Of a stretch of DNA of 64,000 bases, positions 35,303 to 44,762 are shown piece by piece; position 1 is the stretch's first letter; every line of letters begins with the position of its first letter. Below the pieces are notes generated by a model. That model was given only the letters and a program-made list of their open reading frames with translations, had not been told where the DNA came from and did no database searches. This DNA comes from a bacterium 1XD21-70 (GTDB taxonomy: Bacteria; Bacillota; Clostridia; Lachnospirales; Lachnospiraceae): the NCBI GenBank assembly GCA_003669055.1, contig RAYB01000015.1, positions 1 to 64,000 on the forward strand, read 5' to 3'. The position numbers and the translations under genes are program-made.

Positions 35303-38125
35303 ATGAAAATAATCAAAATAATACTGAAATGCATTGCCAGTTTCCTGATCAGCCTGTTCGGCATATTAAGCTGGCTGTTCCATGGCATCTTACAGCTGCT
35401 GGCCGTCTCGCTAATTGCCGCTGTCCTCTTTGCTGTTTTTGCCTATGGCAAGGTCAAACCGGAACTCGACTATTGCCGCCAGGTAGCCTATGATAAGCTT
35501 GCCCAGATGGAACGGCAGGATTTCCGTATGCTGTCCGATACGAAGATCTATGACAAAGACGGCCGGCTCATCGGCCTGATCAATTCCGGCCATTATGAGT
35601 ACGTCCCGATCAACCAGATCAGCCTCAATATCCAGAATGCCTACATCGCCCAGGAAGACCGCCGCTTTAAAAGCCATACCGGCGTAGACTGGATTGCCAC
35701 CTTCCGGGCCGCCCTCGCCCTCGTCAAAAACCGCGGCGTCATCACCCAGGGCGGGAGCACCATCACCCAGCAGGTCATCAAGAACACATACCTGACCCAG
35801 GAAAAAAGCTTTACCCGCAAGATCGTGGAAATCCTGCTCGCCCCGGAGATCGAAAAAGAATATTCCAAGGCAGACATCATGGAATTTTACTGCAACACCA
35901 ACTTTTACGGCAACCACTGTTACGGGGTGCAGGCCGCCAGCCGCTATTATTTCGGCAAAGACGCCTCTGAACTTACCCCCGCGGATGCGGCCATCCTGGC
36001 CGGCATCAGCAACAGCCCCTCTGCCTACGACCCGGTAAAGAATCCGGACGCGGCACGGGAAAAACGCAATGATGTCCTGTACAGCATGTACGAGGTCAGC
36101 CTGCTGACCAAGGAGGAATATGATTCCTATGCTTCCCAGCCCTTAAACATCGTCCGGGAGGAAACGGAGGGCACGGACGAGAACTATTTGAGCAGCTATG
36201 CCATCCACTGCACCGCGCTGGAACTGATGAAGATGGACGGCTTCGATTTCCGCTACACCTATGAAGACAAGGAAGATTACACCTCCTACATGGAGCGCTA
36301 TCAGCCCTTATATAATGCCAAAAACGAGGAGATCCGCGCCGGGGGCTTTAGCATTTATACCTCCCTCGACCCCTCCCTTCAGGCTATCCTGCAGGCCAAA
36401 ATAGACGAGGGGCTTTCCTCCTACACAGAACTGCAGGATAACGGAAAATACGCCCTCCAGGGAGCAGGCGTCATTGTAGACAACCAGAGCAGCTATGTGG
36501 TGGCCATTGTCGGCGGGCGGGGGGAGGAGGATCCCTTTAACCGGGCTTACTTAAGCGCCCGCCAGCCAGGCAGCACCATCAAACCCCTGATCGACTATGC
36601 ACCTGCCTTTGACACAGGCGAATATTATCCGGCAAGGCTGGTGGATGACCACAAATGGGAGGACGGCCCTTCCAACAGCAGCGGCTCCTACCACGGCGAG
36701 GTCACTGTCCGTGAAGCCTTGAACCGCAGCCTCAATACAGTGGCCTGGCAGATCCTGTCGGACATCGGCGTCAACTTTGGGCTGGAATACTTAGGGCGGA
36801 TGCAATTCCAGAAGATCACTTACATAGACAACAATATCCCTTCCCTAAGCATCGGCGGCTTCACTAATGGGGTGCGGGTGGTGGATATGGCCAAGGGCTA
36901 TAGCACCCTCGCCAACAATGGCGTCTACAATGACCGTACCTGCATCCTGCGCATTGAGCATGAGCAGCAGGGGGAGATAAGCAAAACCATCAAGCCCCAA
37001 GCCCAGCAGGTTTACCAGGAAGATACTGCCTACATGATCACGGATATTTTAAAGGGTACCCTGACGGAACCTTTTGGCACCGGGCGCGGCCTGTCTTTAT
37101 CCGGCGGCATGCCTGCTGCCGGTAAAACCGGCACCACCAACAGCAGCAAGGATACCTGGTTCTGTGGCTATACCCGCTATTACACTGCCGCTATCTGGGT
37201 CGGATACGATATCCCGCGTGCTATGCCGGGCATCTTTGGCAGCACTTATGCCGGACGGATCTGGAAAAAGACCATGGATGAACTGCATGCCGGGAAAGAT
37301 CCCTGGGATTGGGAGCAGCCCTCCACGGTAGAACAGAAGGAAGACCCTAAAACAGGGATTACCGACTTAGTCAGCGTTACCGCCGAGCGCCGCGCCCAGC
37401 AGACCCTCCACGACAAAGAGCAGCGCCGCCTGGAAGAGGAACTGACTGCCGGTGTCGATGAATTCGAGAAAAAGACGATTGAGACCGTAGAGGACACCTA
37501 TTGGGTAAAAGAACGTTATCAGACGATGGTCAGCCAGCTCAACCTCATGGATGAAGGCATCCTGCGTGGGGAACTCCTCGAACGGGTAAACGCCCGGTAT
37601 GAGGTATTCTCAGTTACCATTAAAGAGATGGAGCAGACCATTGCCTTATATGAAGTGCAAAAGGCAAGGGAAGAGGCGGAAGCACAAAAAAAAGCCGAGC
37701 AGGAAGCCGCACGGCAGAGAGAACTTTTGGAGATCGAGACCCGCAAAACCGAATTCCTGGCCGCCCTGCAGGCTGTGGAAGCCCTGGAATACCAAGCCCC
37801 GGACGCGCAGGAACTGGTGCAGGCCGCTATCGGCAAGCTTCCGCTGGTCTCCAGCTATGCCGAGGCCGAATCCTATAGCCAGCGCCTCAACTCAGCCATC
37901 ACCCGCATATCATCCCTGCCGACAGCAGAGGAATGGCAGAAAACAGAAGCTTCCCGGCAATCCTCCAAAAACCAGGAACAGGCCGCTTTGCAGCAGCAGG
38001 TATCCGTCCAGCAGCAGAGGCTTTTCGCCACGCTGGAACGCGAGCGCTGGAAATGGAACAACCCGTCAGGAAGCCCCGGCGCCGGCCCTAGCGCTGTCAT
38101 TACAACCGGGGAAGGGAGGGAATAG
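35303..38125 (+). CDS. Class A penicillin-binding protein (PBP1a-like)
   Basis: Bifunctional peptidoglycan synthase of 940 residues. It has a membrane anchor (about 10-50) and a GT51 glycosyltransferase domain (EDRRFKSHTGVD with the catalytic Glu; GGSTITQQV). The transpeptidase domain has SxxK in QPGSTIKPL, SxN in NRSLNTVAW and KTG in GKTGTTNSS. About 270 residues follow it, mostly charged, Gln/Glu/Ala-rich and predicted coiled coil (about 680-900), then a Gly/Pro/Ser end. The coiled tail is unusually long for the family. GAAGG precedes the start. It is divergent from murC. Confidence 0.94.
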   Translation: MKIIKIILKCIASFLISLFGILSWLFHGILQLLAVSLIAAVLFAVFAYGKVKPELDYCRQVAYDKLAQMERQDFRMLSDTKIYDKDGRLIGLINSGHYEYVPINQISLNIQNAYIAQEDRRFKSHTGVDWIATFRAALALVKNRGVITQGGSTITQQVIKNTYLTQEKSFTRKIVEILLAPEIEKEYSKADIMEFYCNTNFYGNHCYGVQAASRYYFGKDASELTPADAAILAGISNSPSAYDPVKNPDAAREKRNDVLYSMYEVSLLTKEEYDSYASQPLNIVREETEGTDENYLSSYAIHCTALELMKMDGFDFRYTYEDKEDYTSYMERYQPLYNAKNEEIRAGGFSIYTSLDPSLQAILQAKIDEGLSSYTELQDNGKYALQGAGVIVDNQSSYVVAIVGGRGEEDPFNRAYLSARQPGSTIKPLIDYAPAFDTGEYYPARLVDDHKWEDGPSNSSGSYHGEVTVREALNRSLNTVAWQILSDIGVNFGLEYLGRMQFQKITYIDNNIPSLSIGGFTNGVRVVDMAKGYSTLANNGVYNDRTCILRIEHEQQGEISKTIKPQAQQVYQEDTAYMITDILKGTLTEPFGTGRGLSLSGGMPAAGKTGTTNSSKDTWFCGYTRYYTAAIWVGYDIPRAMPGIFGSTYAGRIWKKTMDELHAGKDPWDWEQPSTVEQKEDPKTGITDLVSVTAERRAQQTLHDKEQRRLEEELTAGVDEFEKKTIETVEDTYWVKERYQTMVSQLNLMDEGILRGELLERVNARYEVFSVTIKEMEQTIALYEVQKAREEAEAQKKAEQEAARQRELLEIETRKTEFLAALQAVEALEYQAPDAQELVQAAIGKLPLVSSYAEAESYSQRLNSAITRISSLPTAEEWQKTEASRQSSKNQEQAALQQQVSVQQQRLFATLERERWKWNNPSGSPGAGPSAVITTGEGRE

Positions 38126-38128
38126 GCT

Positions 38129-38527
38129 ATGGAGCATGAACAGATGGAACAAAAACAGATGGAACAAAAAACGGAAACCAAGCAGATCCAAAAAGCTATA
38201 GAACAGATGACAGACAACGAAACGAATTCCCTGCAAAGCCCCCCTGCCGGCACCCCCGCAGAAAACAAGGAAAGAACCAGGGAGGAAGCCTCTCAGGTCC
38301 ACCGCTGGTTCTTTACCTTCATGTGCATGAATATTCCTATTATTGGATGGATATACCTTTTTTACCTGGCATTCAGCAAAAAATACCCTGACCGCAGGAG
38401 TTTTGCCCGGGCATACCTTTTCTATAAGCTGGTCTTTTTGATCCTCAGTGTCTTAATCCTGGGAATCCTTATCTATATCGGCCTGGATCTGCTGGACCAG
38501 CTCCTTGCCTATATGGAAATGCTGTAA
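38129..38527 (+). CDS. Small two-pass membrane protein of unknown function
   Basis: A 132-residue protein starting three bases after the PBP stop, so certainly in the same operon. A hydrophilic Gln/Glu/Lys-rich N-terminus (about 1-55, with MEQKQMEQK-type repetition) is followed by two hydrophobic segments (about 60-83 and 95-120) separated by a basic loop (SKKYPDRRSFARAY). I do not recognise a named family. Proximity suggests a partner or modulator of the PBP, which is inference. Confidence 0.75.
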   Translation: MEHEQMEQKQMEQKTETKQIQKAIEQMTDNETNSLQSPPAGTPAENKERTREEASQVHRWFFTFMCMNIPIIGWIYLFYLAFSKKYPDRRSFARAYLFYKLVFLILSVLILGILIYIGLDLLDQLLAYMEML

Positions 38528-38530
38528 GCC

Positions 38531-39403
38531 TTACTCCATCGGCGCCTGATAAAACCCGCCGTAGAAATCTGCCGTCTTAATCACGTTGACAATGATATGC
38601 GGATCCTGGGCACGCAGGACTGCCATAACCTCTGATACCTCGTAGGAGGACACCACCGTGTGTAGCAGGTACATCTTTTGGCGGCTATAACCGCCGATTG
38701 CCTCCACGCACGAGATTCCGTGGCGGCAGTTAGCCACATAAGCCCGTATTACCTCATCCGCCTTCATCGTCGTAATCTGCAGCGTCACACGCTCGTAACG
38801 GTGGTGGAAGGCGGAGATCGTCTTTGTGGTAACAAACTGGAACAGGATGGAATAGCCTGCATATAGCCACCCGAACATATACCCGAACACGCACAGGATC
38901 AGCACATTCCCTGCAAACACATATTCCCAGATAGAACGGCCTGTCTTGTTGGAGACATACAGGGCAATAAAATCCGTTCCTCCAGTCGATGCATTCCCCC
39001 GCAGCGCTATAGCAATGGAAATCCCATACAAAAACCCGCCAAAGAGCACATTCAGCATCAGGTCATCAAACAATGCAGGGAATTGGAATATCTTTAAAAA
39101 CAAACTGGCCAGGAACACCTGGATCATGGAGTAAAAGGTAAAGCGCTTGCTGATGCTCCGGCTGCACATCACCGCCACCGGGATATTTAAGACAAGGATC
39201 CCCAATGATGTGGAAAAACTCTTTCCGTACAGGGATGCAATATCATCAATCAATATCGCTATACCCGTAAACCCTCCGGACAACAGCTGAGCCGGACGGA
39301 TAAACGACTGGATCACAAAGGTCTGCAAAAGCGCCGATATGACCACTGCCGCAATGGTGATTATCCTCCGGACCATAATATTATGCCTGTACTTTTCTAT
39401 CAT
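38531..39403 (-). CDS. YitT-family membrane protein (DUF161/DUF2179)
   Basis: Integral membrane protein of 290 residues with five or six hydrophobic segments, followed by a cytoplasmic DUF2179 domain (about 210-290; EVMAVLRAQDPHIIVNVIKT). Typical of the YitT/YpjC/YqfU proteins common in Firmicutes, whose transport substrate is unknown. It is the last gene of the PPase-aroK-apgM operon (14 bp after apgM) and converges on the PBP operon, with only 3 bp between stops. Confidence 0.88.
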   Translation of the reverse strand: MIEKYRHNIMVRRIITIAAVVISALLQTFVIQSFIRPAQLLSGGFTGIAILIDDIASLYGKSFSTSLGILVLNIPVAVMCSRSISKRFTFYSMIQVFLASLFLKIFQFPALFDDLMLNVLFGGFLYGISIAIALRGNASTGGTDFIALYVSNKTGRSIWEYVFAGNVLILCVFGYMFGWLYAGYSILFQFVTTKTISAFHHRYERVTLQITTMKADEVIRAYVANCRHGISCVEAIGGYSRQKMYLLHTVVSSYEVSEVMAVLRAQDPHIIVNVIKTADFYGGFYQAPME

Positions 39404-39416
39404 AAAAACCTCGATT

Positions 39417-40622
39417 CTACTTCTTTCCCAGCAGACGTCTCATCAGCCCATAGCCATGCTCCTCATAATTTCCGCTCGCTGCTGCCGTCTCCTCCGTATA
39501 AGTATCCACTCCGGATCCCTTTTTTTGTGTACTGCAATAGAGCAGGTATGGAACCGGATCCGCAATATGGGTCTTAATGGCAACCGGGGTCGGATGGTCA
39601 GGCATCACCAGTACCGCATAATCCTCCCCGGCCTTTTCAAGCCCCGCCGTAAGCGGCCCTACGATCTCTTCATCAATCCGTTCAATCGCCTGGATCTTGC
39701 CCTCCAGATCCCCGTGGTGCCCGCACTCATCGGGAGCCTCCACATGGATATAGACCAGATCCTGCCCTTCTAACAGCGTCTTAAGCGCCGCCTCCCCCTT
39801 GCCTTTAAAATTGGTATCGATATTCCCGGTGGCGCCCTCCACCTCAATCACCTTCATGCCTGCACAGATCCCGATCCCCTTGATCAGGTCCACGGCCGAA
39901 ATCACGGAACCCTTCACACCATAGGCCTCCTCAAAACGGGACACCGCCGGGCGCGTCCCCTCCCCCCACAGCCAAATTGAATTGGCCGGGTTAAGCCCTC
40001 TCGCCCGCCGGGCTTGGTTGACCGGATGGTCTTTAAGCACATCATAGCTTCGGCGCATCAGGTCAAGGATCACCGGGTTCGACGGAAGATATTGTGTGAT
40101 TTTGCGGTCAGAAATATCATGGGGCGGCGTCAGTTCCAATCCCACCGGGCCGCCATGCCAAATCATGCAATGGCGGTAGCTGATGCCGGGATAAAACAAA
40201 AGTTCATCCGTTCGGAAAGCCTCATCCACCGCCTCAATCAGCTTTGCCGCCTCTTCTGTGGTAATCTCTCCCGAACTGTAATCTGCCATGGTCTTGTCCG
40301 CGTATTCCTCTTCCTCTGTCAATGTCACCAGGTTGCAGCGGAATGCCACATCCGTATCCGACATCTCAATGCCAATGCTGACCGCCTCCAGCGGCGACCT
40401 CCCGGTATAGCAGCTGACCGGGTCATACCCCATGGCCGCCAAATTTGCCACATCGCTCCCCGGCTTCATCCCCTCGGGAACCGTTTTTACCATCCCCAGT
40501 TCGCCATGCCTGGCCATCCGGTCTATATTGGGCTTTTTTGCCACCATCAGCGGCGTTTTCCCGCCCAATGCCTCAATCGGGTAATCTGCCATCCCGTCTC
40601 CCAACATCACAATGTACTTCAT
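39417..40622 (-). CDS. apgM: Cofactor-independent phosphoglycerate mutase, ApgM type
   Basis: Interconverts 2- and 3-phosphoglycerate. The 401-residue protein belongs to the archaeal-type branch of the alkaline phosphatase superfamily. It has the N-terminal metal site MLGDGMADYP, the GRSPLEA motif, APDECGHHGD and MPDHPTPVAIKTH. Its ATG overlaps the aroK stop (ATGA), so the genes are coupled. Confidence 0.92.
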   Translation of the reverse strand: MKYIVMLGDGMADYPIEALGGKTPLMVAKKPNIDRMARHGELGMVKTVPEGMKPGSDVANLAAMGYDPVSCYTGRSPLEAVSIGIEMSDTDVAFRCNLVTLTEEEEYADKTMADYSSGEITTEEAAKLIEAVDEAFRTDELLFYPGISYRHCMIWHGGPVGLELTPPHDISDRKITQYLPSNPVILDLMRRSYDVLKDHPVNQARRARGLNPANSIWLWGEGTRPAVSRFEEAYGVKGSVISAVDLIKGIGICAGMKVIEVEGATGNIDTNFKGKGEAALKTLLEGQDLVYIHVEAPDECGHHGDLEGKIQAIERIDEEIVGPLTAGLEKAGEDYAVLVMPDHPTPVAIKTHIADPVPYLLYCSTQKKGSGVDTYTEETAAASGNYEEHGYGLMRRLLGKK

Positions 40623-41143
40623 ACAGTCCTCCTTGCTGTTATTTGTTTTTCCATAATCTCCCGCAATTCGTCCACCACAGCCCCCGGCCCCCGCCTTCCC
40701 TCGCTGACCGTAATCTGCGCATACTGCTCATACAACGGCACCCTTTCTTCATACAAATCCCGCAAGGTCATCCCGGGCCTTAGCACTACGCCCCGGTCAG
40801 CCAGGTCTCCCAGGCGCTGTTCCAGTTCATCATAGGAAAGTTTTAAATAGACCACCTGGCTGATCTGTCGGAGGTGTTCCATCGCCTCCCTGCCATAAAC
40901 CACACTCCCCCCCGGGGCAATCACACTGCGGCTGACATCCAGCCCCCGGTTAACCTGGTTCTCTATCTGCAAAAAACCTTCTATGCCTTCCTTGGCAATA
41001 ATCTCCTTTAACAGCCTGCCTGTCTTTTCCTGGATCACGATGTCCACATCCACGAAGGAATATCCCAGGCGTTTTGCCAGCAGCACGCCGATTGTGCTTT
41101 TACCAGAGGCCGGCATCCCGATCAGAGTTATGTTTGGCTTCAT
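40619..41143 (-). CDS. aroK: Shikimate kinase
   Basis: Phosphorylates shikimate in aromatic amino acid synthesis. The 174 residues match the family. P-loop GMPASGKST, shikimate-binding VDVDIVIQ (DxD), GGSVV, and a lid Arg region (LADRGVVLRPG). The surrounding genes are not aromatic-pathway genes. The cluster looks like a set of unrelated housekeeping genes with overlapping ATGA junctions on both sides. Confidence 0.93.
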   Translation of the reverse strand: MKPNITLIGMPASGKSTIGVLLAKRLGYSFVDVDIVIQEKTGRLLKEIIAKEGIEGFLQIENQVNRGLDVSRSVIAPGGSVVYGREAMEHLRQISQVVYLKLSYDELEQRLGDLADRGVVLRPGMTLRDLYEERVPLYEQYAQITVSEGRRGPGAVVDELREIMEKQITARRTV

Positions 41144-41748
41144 TTTTTCTTCCCTTCATTCGTTTTTCTCCCCTGCCCCTTTGCCCGTTTCCTCCTCACG
41201 GAATAACCAAAACTTCCCAGCTTCTCCCCCAAGGCAAAATATTCGCCGTGCGAGTACGCCACCAGCCCGCTGCTGTTAAGGTTAAACTTTCCCTTCCCGT
41301 CCAAGTACTGCTTGTCTACCGATACCCCCAGGATCTCTGCCAGGAACAAATCATGGCTTCCTAAGGGGATCCTCTGCACCACGCGGCATTCCAGGCACAC
41401 CGGGCTCTGTGCAATCCCCGGCGCCGCGATATTCCTGGAATCCAGCGGCTCCAGCCCCGTCTCCTGGTACTTGTCCACATCTCGCCCCGACTTCACCCCA
41501 CAGTAGTCCGCCGCATAAACCAGCTTCCGGTTCACGAGGTTCACTACAAACTCCCCGCTCTGGCGGATCATGTCATACGAATATCGTTCTTTCCGCACGG
41601 AGATTGACAGCATCGGCGGATCCGAGCACACCGTCCCCGCCCATGCCACAGTGATGATATTCGGCTTTTTCCCCGGGCTCATGCAGCTCACCATTACTGC
41701 AGGCACCGGATAAAGCATGTTGCCTGGCTTCCAACTCTCTCTTTGCAT
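41140..41748 (-). CDS. Flavin reductase family protein (FMN-binding split barrel)
   Basis: A 202-residue flavin reductase-like protein. The split-barrel FMN site is seen in KPNIITVAWAGTVCSDPPMLSISV, and the region SGEFVVNLVN is typical of the family. Members reduce FMN or use it with NAD(P)H; the partner is unknown. I prefer the ATG at 41748 (GGCGGGA upstream; WKPGNMLYPVP near the N-terminus). ATGs at 41763 and 41784 are possible. Its stop overlaps the aroK start. Confidence 0.85.
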   Translation of the reverse strand: MQRESWKPGNMLYPVPAVMVSCMSPGKKPNIITVAWAGTVCSDPPMLSISVRKERYSYDMIRQSGEFVVNLVNRKLVYAADYCGVKSGRDVDKYQETGLEPLDSRNIAAPGIAQSPVCLECRVVQRIPLGSHDLFLAEILGVSVDKQYLDGKGKFNLNSSGLVAYSHGEYFALGEKLGSFGYSVRRKRAKGQGRKTNEGKKK

Positions 41749-41767
41749 CTTTTGTCCCGCCATCCCT

Positions 41768-43432
41768 TTAAGCCTCACAGGCAATCATGATTGCCGGAAT
41801 CAGCTGCTTTTTCCGTGACACCACCCCCGCAAGTTCCACCACGCCTTCCGTCAGGGGAGCCTCATCCTCCATATCCAAGTGGAAGGCATTGCGGACCATG
41901 CTTTCTGCACCGCTCCCCTCACAAAGCAGTTCTGTGGATTCCGTAAGAATGTTGGTCAGCATGAAAAACAGCATGTCCACCTTATGTTCCGCCTGGGCCT
42001 TTTTGAGGTATGGCATCATCCTATCCTTTAAATCTGACAGTTCGTCTTCATTCAGCGAACTGATCTGGGCCACCCCAAAAGATACCTTGCCGGCGCTGAA
42101 GCGTTTGAAATCCTGGTAGAAAATGTCCTCGTCGCTCTTCCCCTTCAGGTTGCTCCCTGCCGCAAACATCTCTGCCGCATAGCGGTCAATATTAAGCCCC
42201 GCTATCCCTGCCAAGGCCAAAGCCGCCAGTTCGTCAATCCGTGTGCAGGTAGGCGAGCGGAACAGCAATGTATCCGAAATAATCGCACTGCACAAAAGCC
42301 CTGCCGTAACCTTATCAATCTGCACATTGTTTTCGTTGTACATCTGGTAAATGATCGTCGCGGTGCACCCCACCGGCTGGTTGCGGAAAAACACCGGTGA
42401 GATCGTCTCCACAGTCCCCAGCTTATGGTGGTCGATAATCTCTAAGATCTCTGCATTCTCAATCCCGTCCACTGCCTGGTTCCTCTCATTGTGGTCTACC
42501 AGCACAATCTGCTTCCCCCGTGCCCCTAGGAGGTTCCGCCGGGAAATCATCCCCTTATATTTCCCGTCCATATCCACGATCGGGAAATCCCGGTGCCGTT
42601 TGCTGGCCATCACATCCTTGATCTCATCAATAAAATCTGCATCCTCAAAGGTAATCAGGTTCTCCGTCCGCATAAAATAGCTGATCGGCATGCTCTGGTT
42701 AATCAGGCGTGCAGCCGTATACGTATCATACGGGGTCGTCATGACCGTGCAGCCCCGCTCCTGCGCAAGCTTGCGGATGGTCATGGATACTGCCGCGCCC
42801 TCACAGACAATAATGCAGTCGGCCTCCATCTCAATCGCGCACAGCTGGGACTCATAGCGGTTCCCCAAAATCACCAGGTCATGGGGTGAAATATAATACT
42901 CCATCATATCCGGGTTCGCCGCTGCCACCAGCACCTTCCCCTCCTGAAAATACCTCGTCTCATCCCCAACCACCAACGCCCCCTCAAGCGTCTCCAGTAT
43001 ATTGCTGTATTGTGTCCTGGCTTTAGACAAAATACTGCTGTCGTAGACATTCATGTAGGACTTCGTGATATCCCCTACCGTGATCAGCCCCTCCAATGCC
43101 CCCCGGCTATTGACTGCCGCCAGCGTGACCGCATTCACATCCTGCATCAGGTTCCAGGCTCTTTTTAAGGAAATGCTTTTGTCCACCCCTTTCGTTTCCC
43201 GGATCTCGATGTCCTTTACCTGTGTCTTCACGTTCTCTACCAGGCGCGGCGCCTCCACCCCAAAATACTTTAACACAAACTGTGTTTCCTCATTAATATG
43301 CCCGGCCCGCCCCGGCTCATACTCCCTGCCAGTCACTTCCTTTTTAAGGTTCGCATAGCAGATCGCCGAACAGATAGAATCCGTATCCGGGTTCTTATGG
43401 CCGATCACTACCGTTTTTCTTTCCTCCGGCAT
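41768..43432 (-). CDS. Manganese-dependent inorganic pyrophosphatase with CBS and DRTGG domains
   Basis: Family II pyrophosphatase of 554 residues. The DHH core (GHKNPDTDS, then IIDHHKLG) is interrupted by a regulatory insert with two CBS motifs around a DRTGG domain (about 70-300). The C-terminal DHHA2 domain follows. In characterised relatives adenine nucleotides bind the CBS pair and control activity. It is first in the operon ending at yitT. Confidence 0.93.
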   Translation of the reverse strand: MPEERKTVVIGHKNPDTDSICSAICYANLKKEVTGREYEPGRAGHINEETQFVLKYFGVEAPRLVENVKTQVKDIEIRETKGVDKSISLKRAWNLMQDVNAVTLAAVNSRGALEGLITVGDITKSYMNVYDSSILSKARTQYSNILETLEGALVVGDETRYFQEGKVLVAAANPDMMEYYISPHDLVILGNRYESQLCAIEMEADCIIVCEGAAVSMTIRKLAQERGCTVMTTPYDTYTAARLINQSMPISYFMRTENLITFEDADFIDEIKDVMASKRHRDFPIVDMDGKYKGMISRRNLLGARGKQIVLVDHNERNQAVDGIENAEILEIIDHHKLGTVETISPVFFRNQPVGCTATIIYQMYNENNVQIDKVTAGLLCSAIISDTLLFRSPTCTRIDELAALALAGIAGLNIDRYAAEMFAAGSNLKGKSDEDIFYQDFKRFSAGKVSFGVAQISSLNEDELSDLKDRMMPYLKKAQAEHKVDMLFFMLTNILTESTELLCEGSGAESMVRNAFHLDMEDEAPLTEGVVELAGVVSRKKQLIPAIMIACEA

Positions 43433-43568
43433 AATTCCCTCCCTTAGTTACAATCTATTTACATTGTGTTCATATCCTGTACACATCTTGTTTTTATACT
43501 AAATGTATAGAAAGTCAGAAAAACAATTTAGTTCACTAGTCAAATTGCACATAGATTTTTCATAATTG

Positions 43569-43595
43569 CCCCGGTTGGACGAAAGTCCTCCGGGG
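43569..43595. other. Stable stem-loop with GAAA tetraloop
   Basis: CCCCGG/CCGGGG plus an inner GGAC/GTCC stem is capped by GAAA when read on the plus strand. It lies between the ROK gene (ends 43654) and the pyrophosphatase (starts 43432). It has no U tract, so it is not a clear terminator. The rest of 43433-43653 is A+T-rich; nothing else is supported. Confidence 0.5.
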
Positions 43596-43653
43596 TCTCC
43601 TCATATACCATAACAGCCCCGGCTGCTCTTTCCTCATCCCTATCCCTGATGTT

Positions 43654-44598
43654 TTATGACAAAACTAAGCGTGCCGCACCATAGATCCCGGCATCATTCC
43701 CCAGCTTTGCCAGCCCGATCTTCGCCTTATTCTGGGAAATAGGAGAATAATGGTCATAGTATTTCTCTATCCGCTCAATCAGAAACTGCCCGGCCTTAGA
43801 CACCCCGCCGCCGATGACAAACATCTCCGGATCCACGGTCATCGCTACCTGCGCCAGCATCAGCCCCAGATAGCGCCCCACGGTCTCTGCCACCTCCAGG
43901 GCTATGGCATCTCCCGCTTTGGCCTCTTCTATGACATCCTTTGCCGTGACCGCATCCCCATACTTCCTCATGGAAGAGGGCGCATCCGTGACGGCCAGCC
44001 TTCTTTTCGCCTCCCTCGCAATCCCGGTGGCACTGGCAATCTGCTCCACACATCCCACACCGCCGCAATTGCAATGTTCCCATTCCTCATCCCGGACATG
44101 GATATGCCCGATCTCTCCGCCCAGCCCGTGCTTCCCGGAGATAATCTTCTCGTCAATGATTACGCCGCCGCCCACGCCGGTTCCCAGCGTCACCATCACA
44201 ATATCCGTATACCCCTTGCCTCCGCCCTGCCACATCTCGCCCAGGGCAGCCACATTGGCATCATTGCCGCTTTTTACCAGCAGGCCGTCCAGCAGACGGC
44301 TCAGTTCCTGCTGCGGGTTCATGTCCCGCCATCCCAGGTTCACACAGACCTCCACAGATCCGTCCGGCATCACCGGCCCCGGCACCCCCATGCCGGCGCC
44401 GGCCACAGTGTCGCTGCCAATCCCCTTATCTGCCAGCACCTTCTTAACGGAAGCCGCCACATCAGACAGTATATATCTGCCTCCCTCTTCTTTCCTGGTA
44501 AGCACCTCCCATTTATCCAGCAATTCACCCTCCGTCGTAAAAAGCCCCATTTTTACGGTGGTACCCCCTATATCAATACCGATACAATGCTTCTTCAT
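43654..44598 (-). CDS. glcK: ROK-family glucokinase
   Basis: Phosphorylates glucose with ATP. The 314-residue protein has the ROK signature. It has the ATP motif GIDIGGTTVKMG, catalytic Asp in KSGNDANVAALGE, and the zinc site H-x(n)-CNCGGVGCVEQ. It lacks the DNA-binding N-terminus of ROK repressors. It has its own promoter upstream. Confidence 0.93.
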   Translation of the reverse strand: MKKHCIGIDIGGTTVKMGLFTTEGELLDKWEVLTRKEEGGRYILSDVAASVKKVLADKGIGSDTVAGAGMGVPGPVMPDGSVEVCVNLGWRDMNPQQELSRLLDGLLVKSGNDANVAALGEMWQGGGKGYTDIVMVTLGTGVGGGVIIDEKIISGKHGLGGEIGHIHVRDEEWEHCNCGGVGCVEQIASATGIAREAKRRLAVTDAPSSMRKYGDAVTAKDVIEEAKAGDAIALEVAETVGRYLGLMLAQVAMTVDPEMFVIGGGVSKAGQFLIERIEKYYDHYSPISQNKAKIGLAKLGNDAGIYGAARLVLS

Positions 44599-44655
44599 CC
44601 TTTCCTCCTTCCCACCCGGTACTATACCATATTCTGCCAGGTGCCTTTACCTGTA

Positions 44656-44684
44656 AGTATAAAAGAAAGTATATTCGATTGCAA
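44656..44684 (-). promoter_or_regulatory. Promoter of the glucokinase gene
   Basis: On the minus strand -35 TTGCAA (44679-44684), a 17-bp spacer and -10 TATACT (44656-44661), about 58 bp before the start codon. Confidence 0.7.
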
Positions 44685-44704
44685 GCAGAAATAGGCAGAA
44701 TAAC

Positions 44705-44751
44705 ATAACAAAACGCCCGGCTCCCGCCAATCACGCGGAAGCCCGGGCGTT
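44705..44751 (-). terminator. Intrinsic terminator of the transketolase gene
   Basis: A long G+C-rich stem with one bulge (44712-44727 with 44735-44751) is followed on the minus strand by TTTGTTATGTT. It starts about 12 bp after the tkt stop. Confidence 0.85.
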
Positions 44752-44762
44752 CACCTTTCGCC

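Noticed and set aside
43569-43595. Manganese (yybP-ykoY) riboswitch for the Mn-dependent pyrophosphatase
   Set aside because: The conserved internal loop sequences of that class are not present. Only a simple stem-loop is seen.
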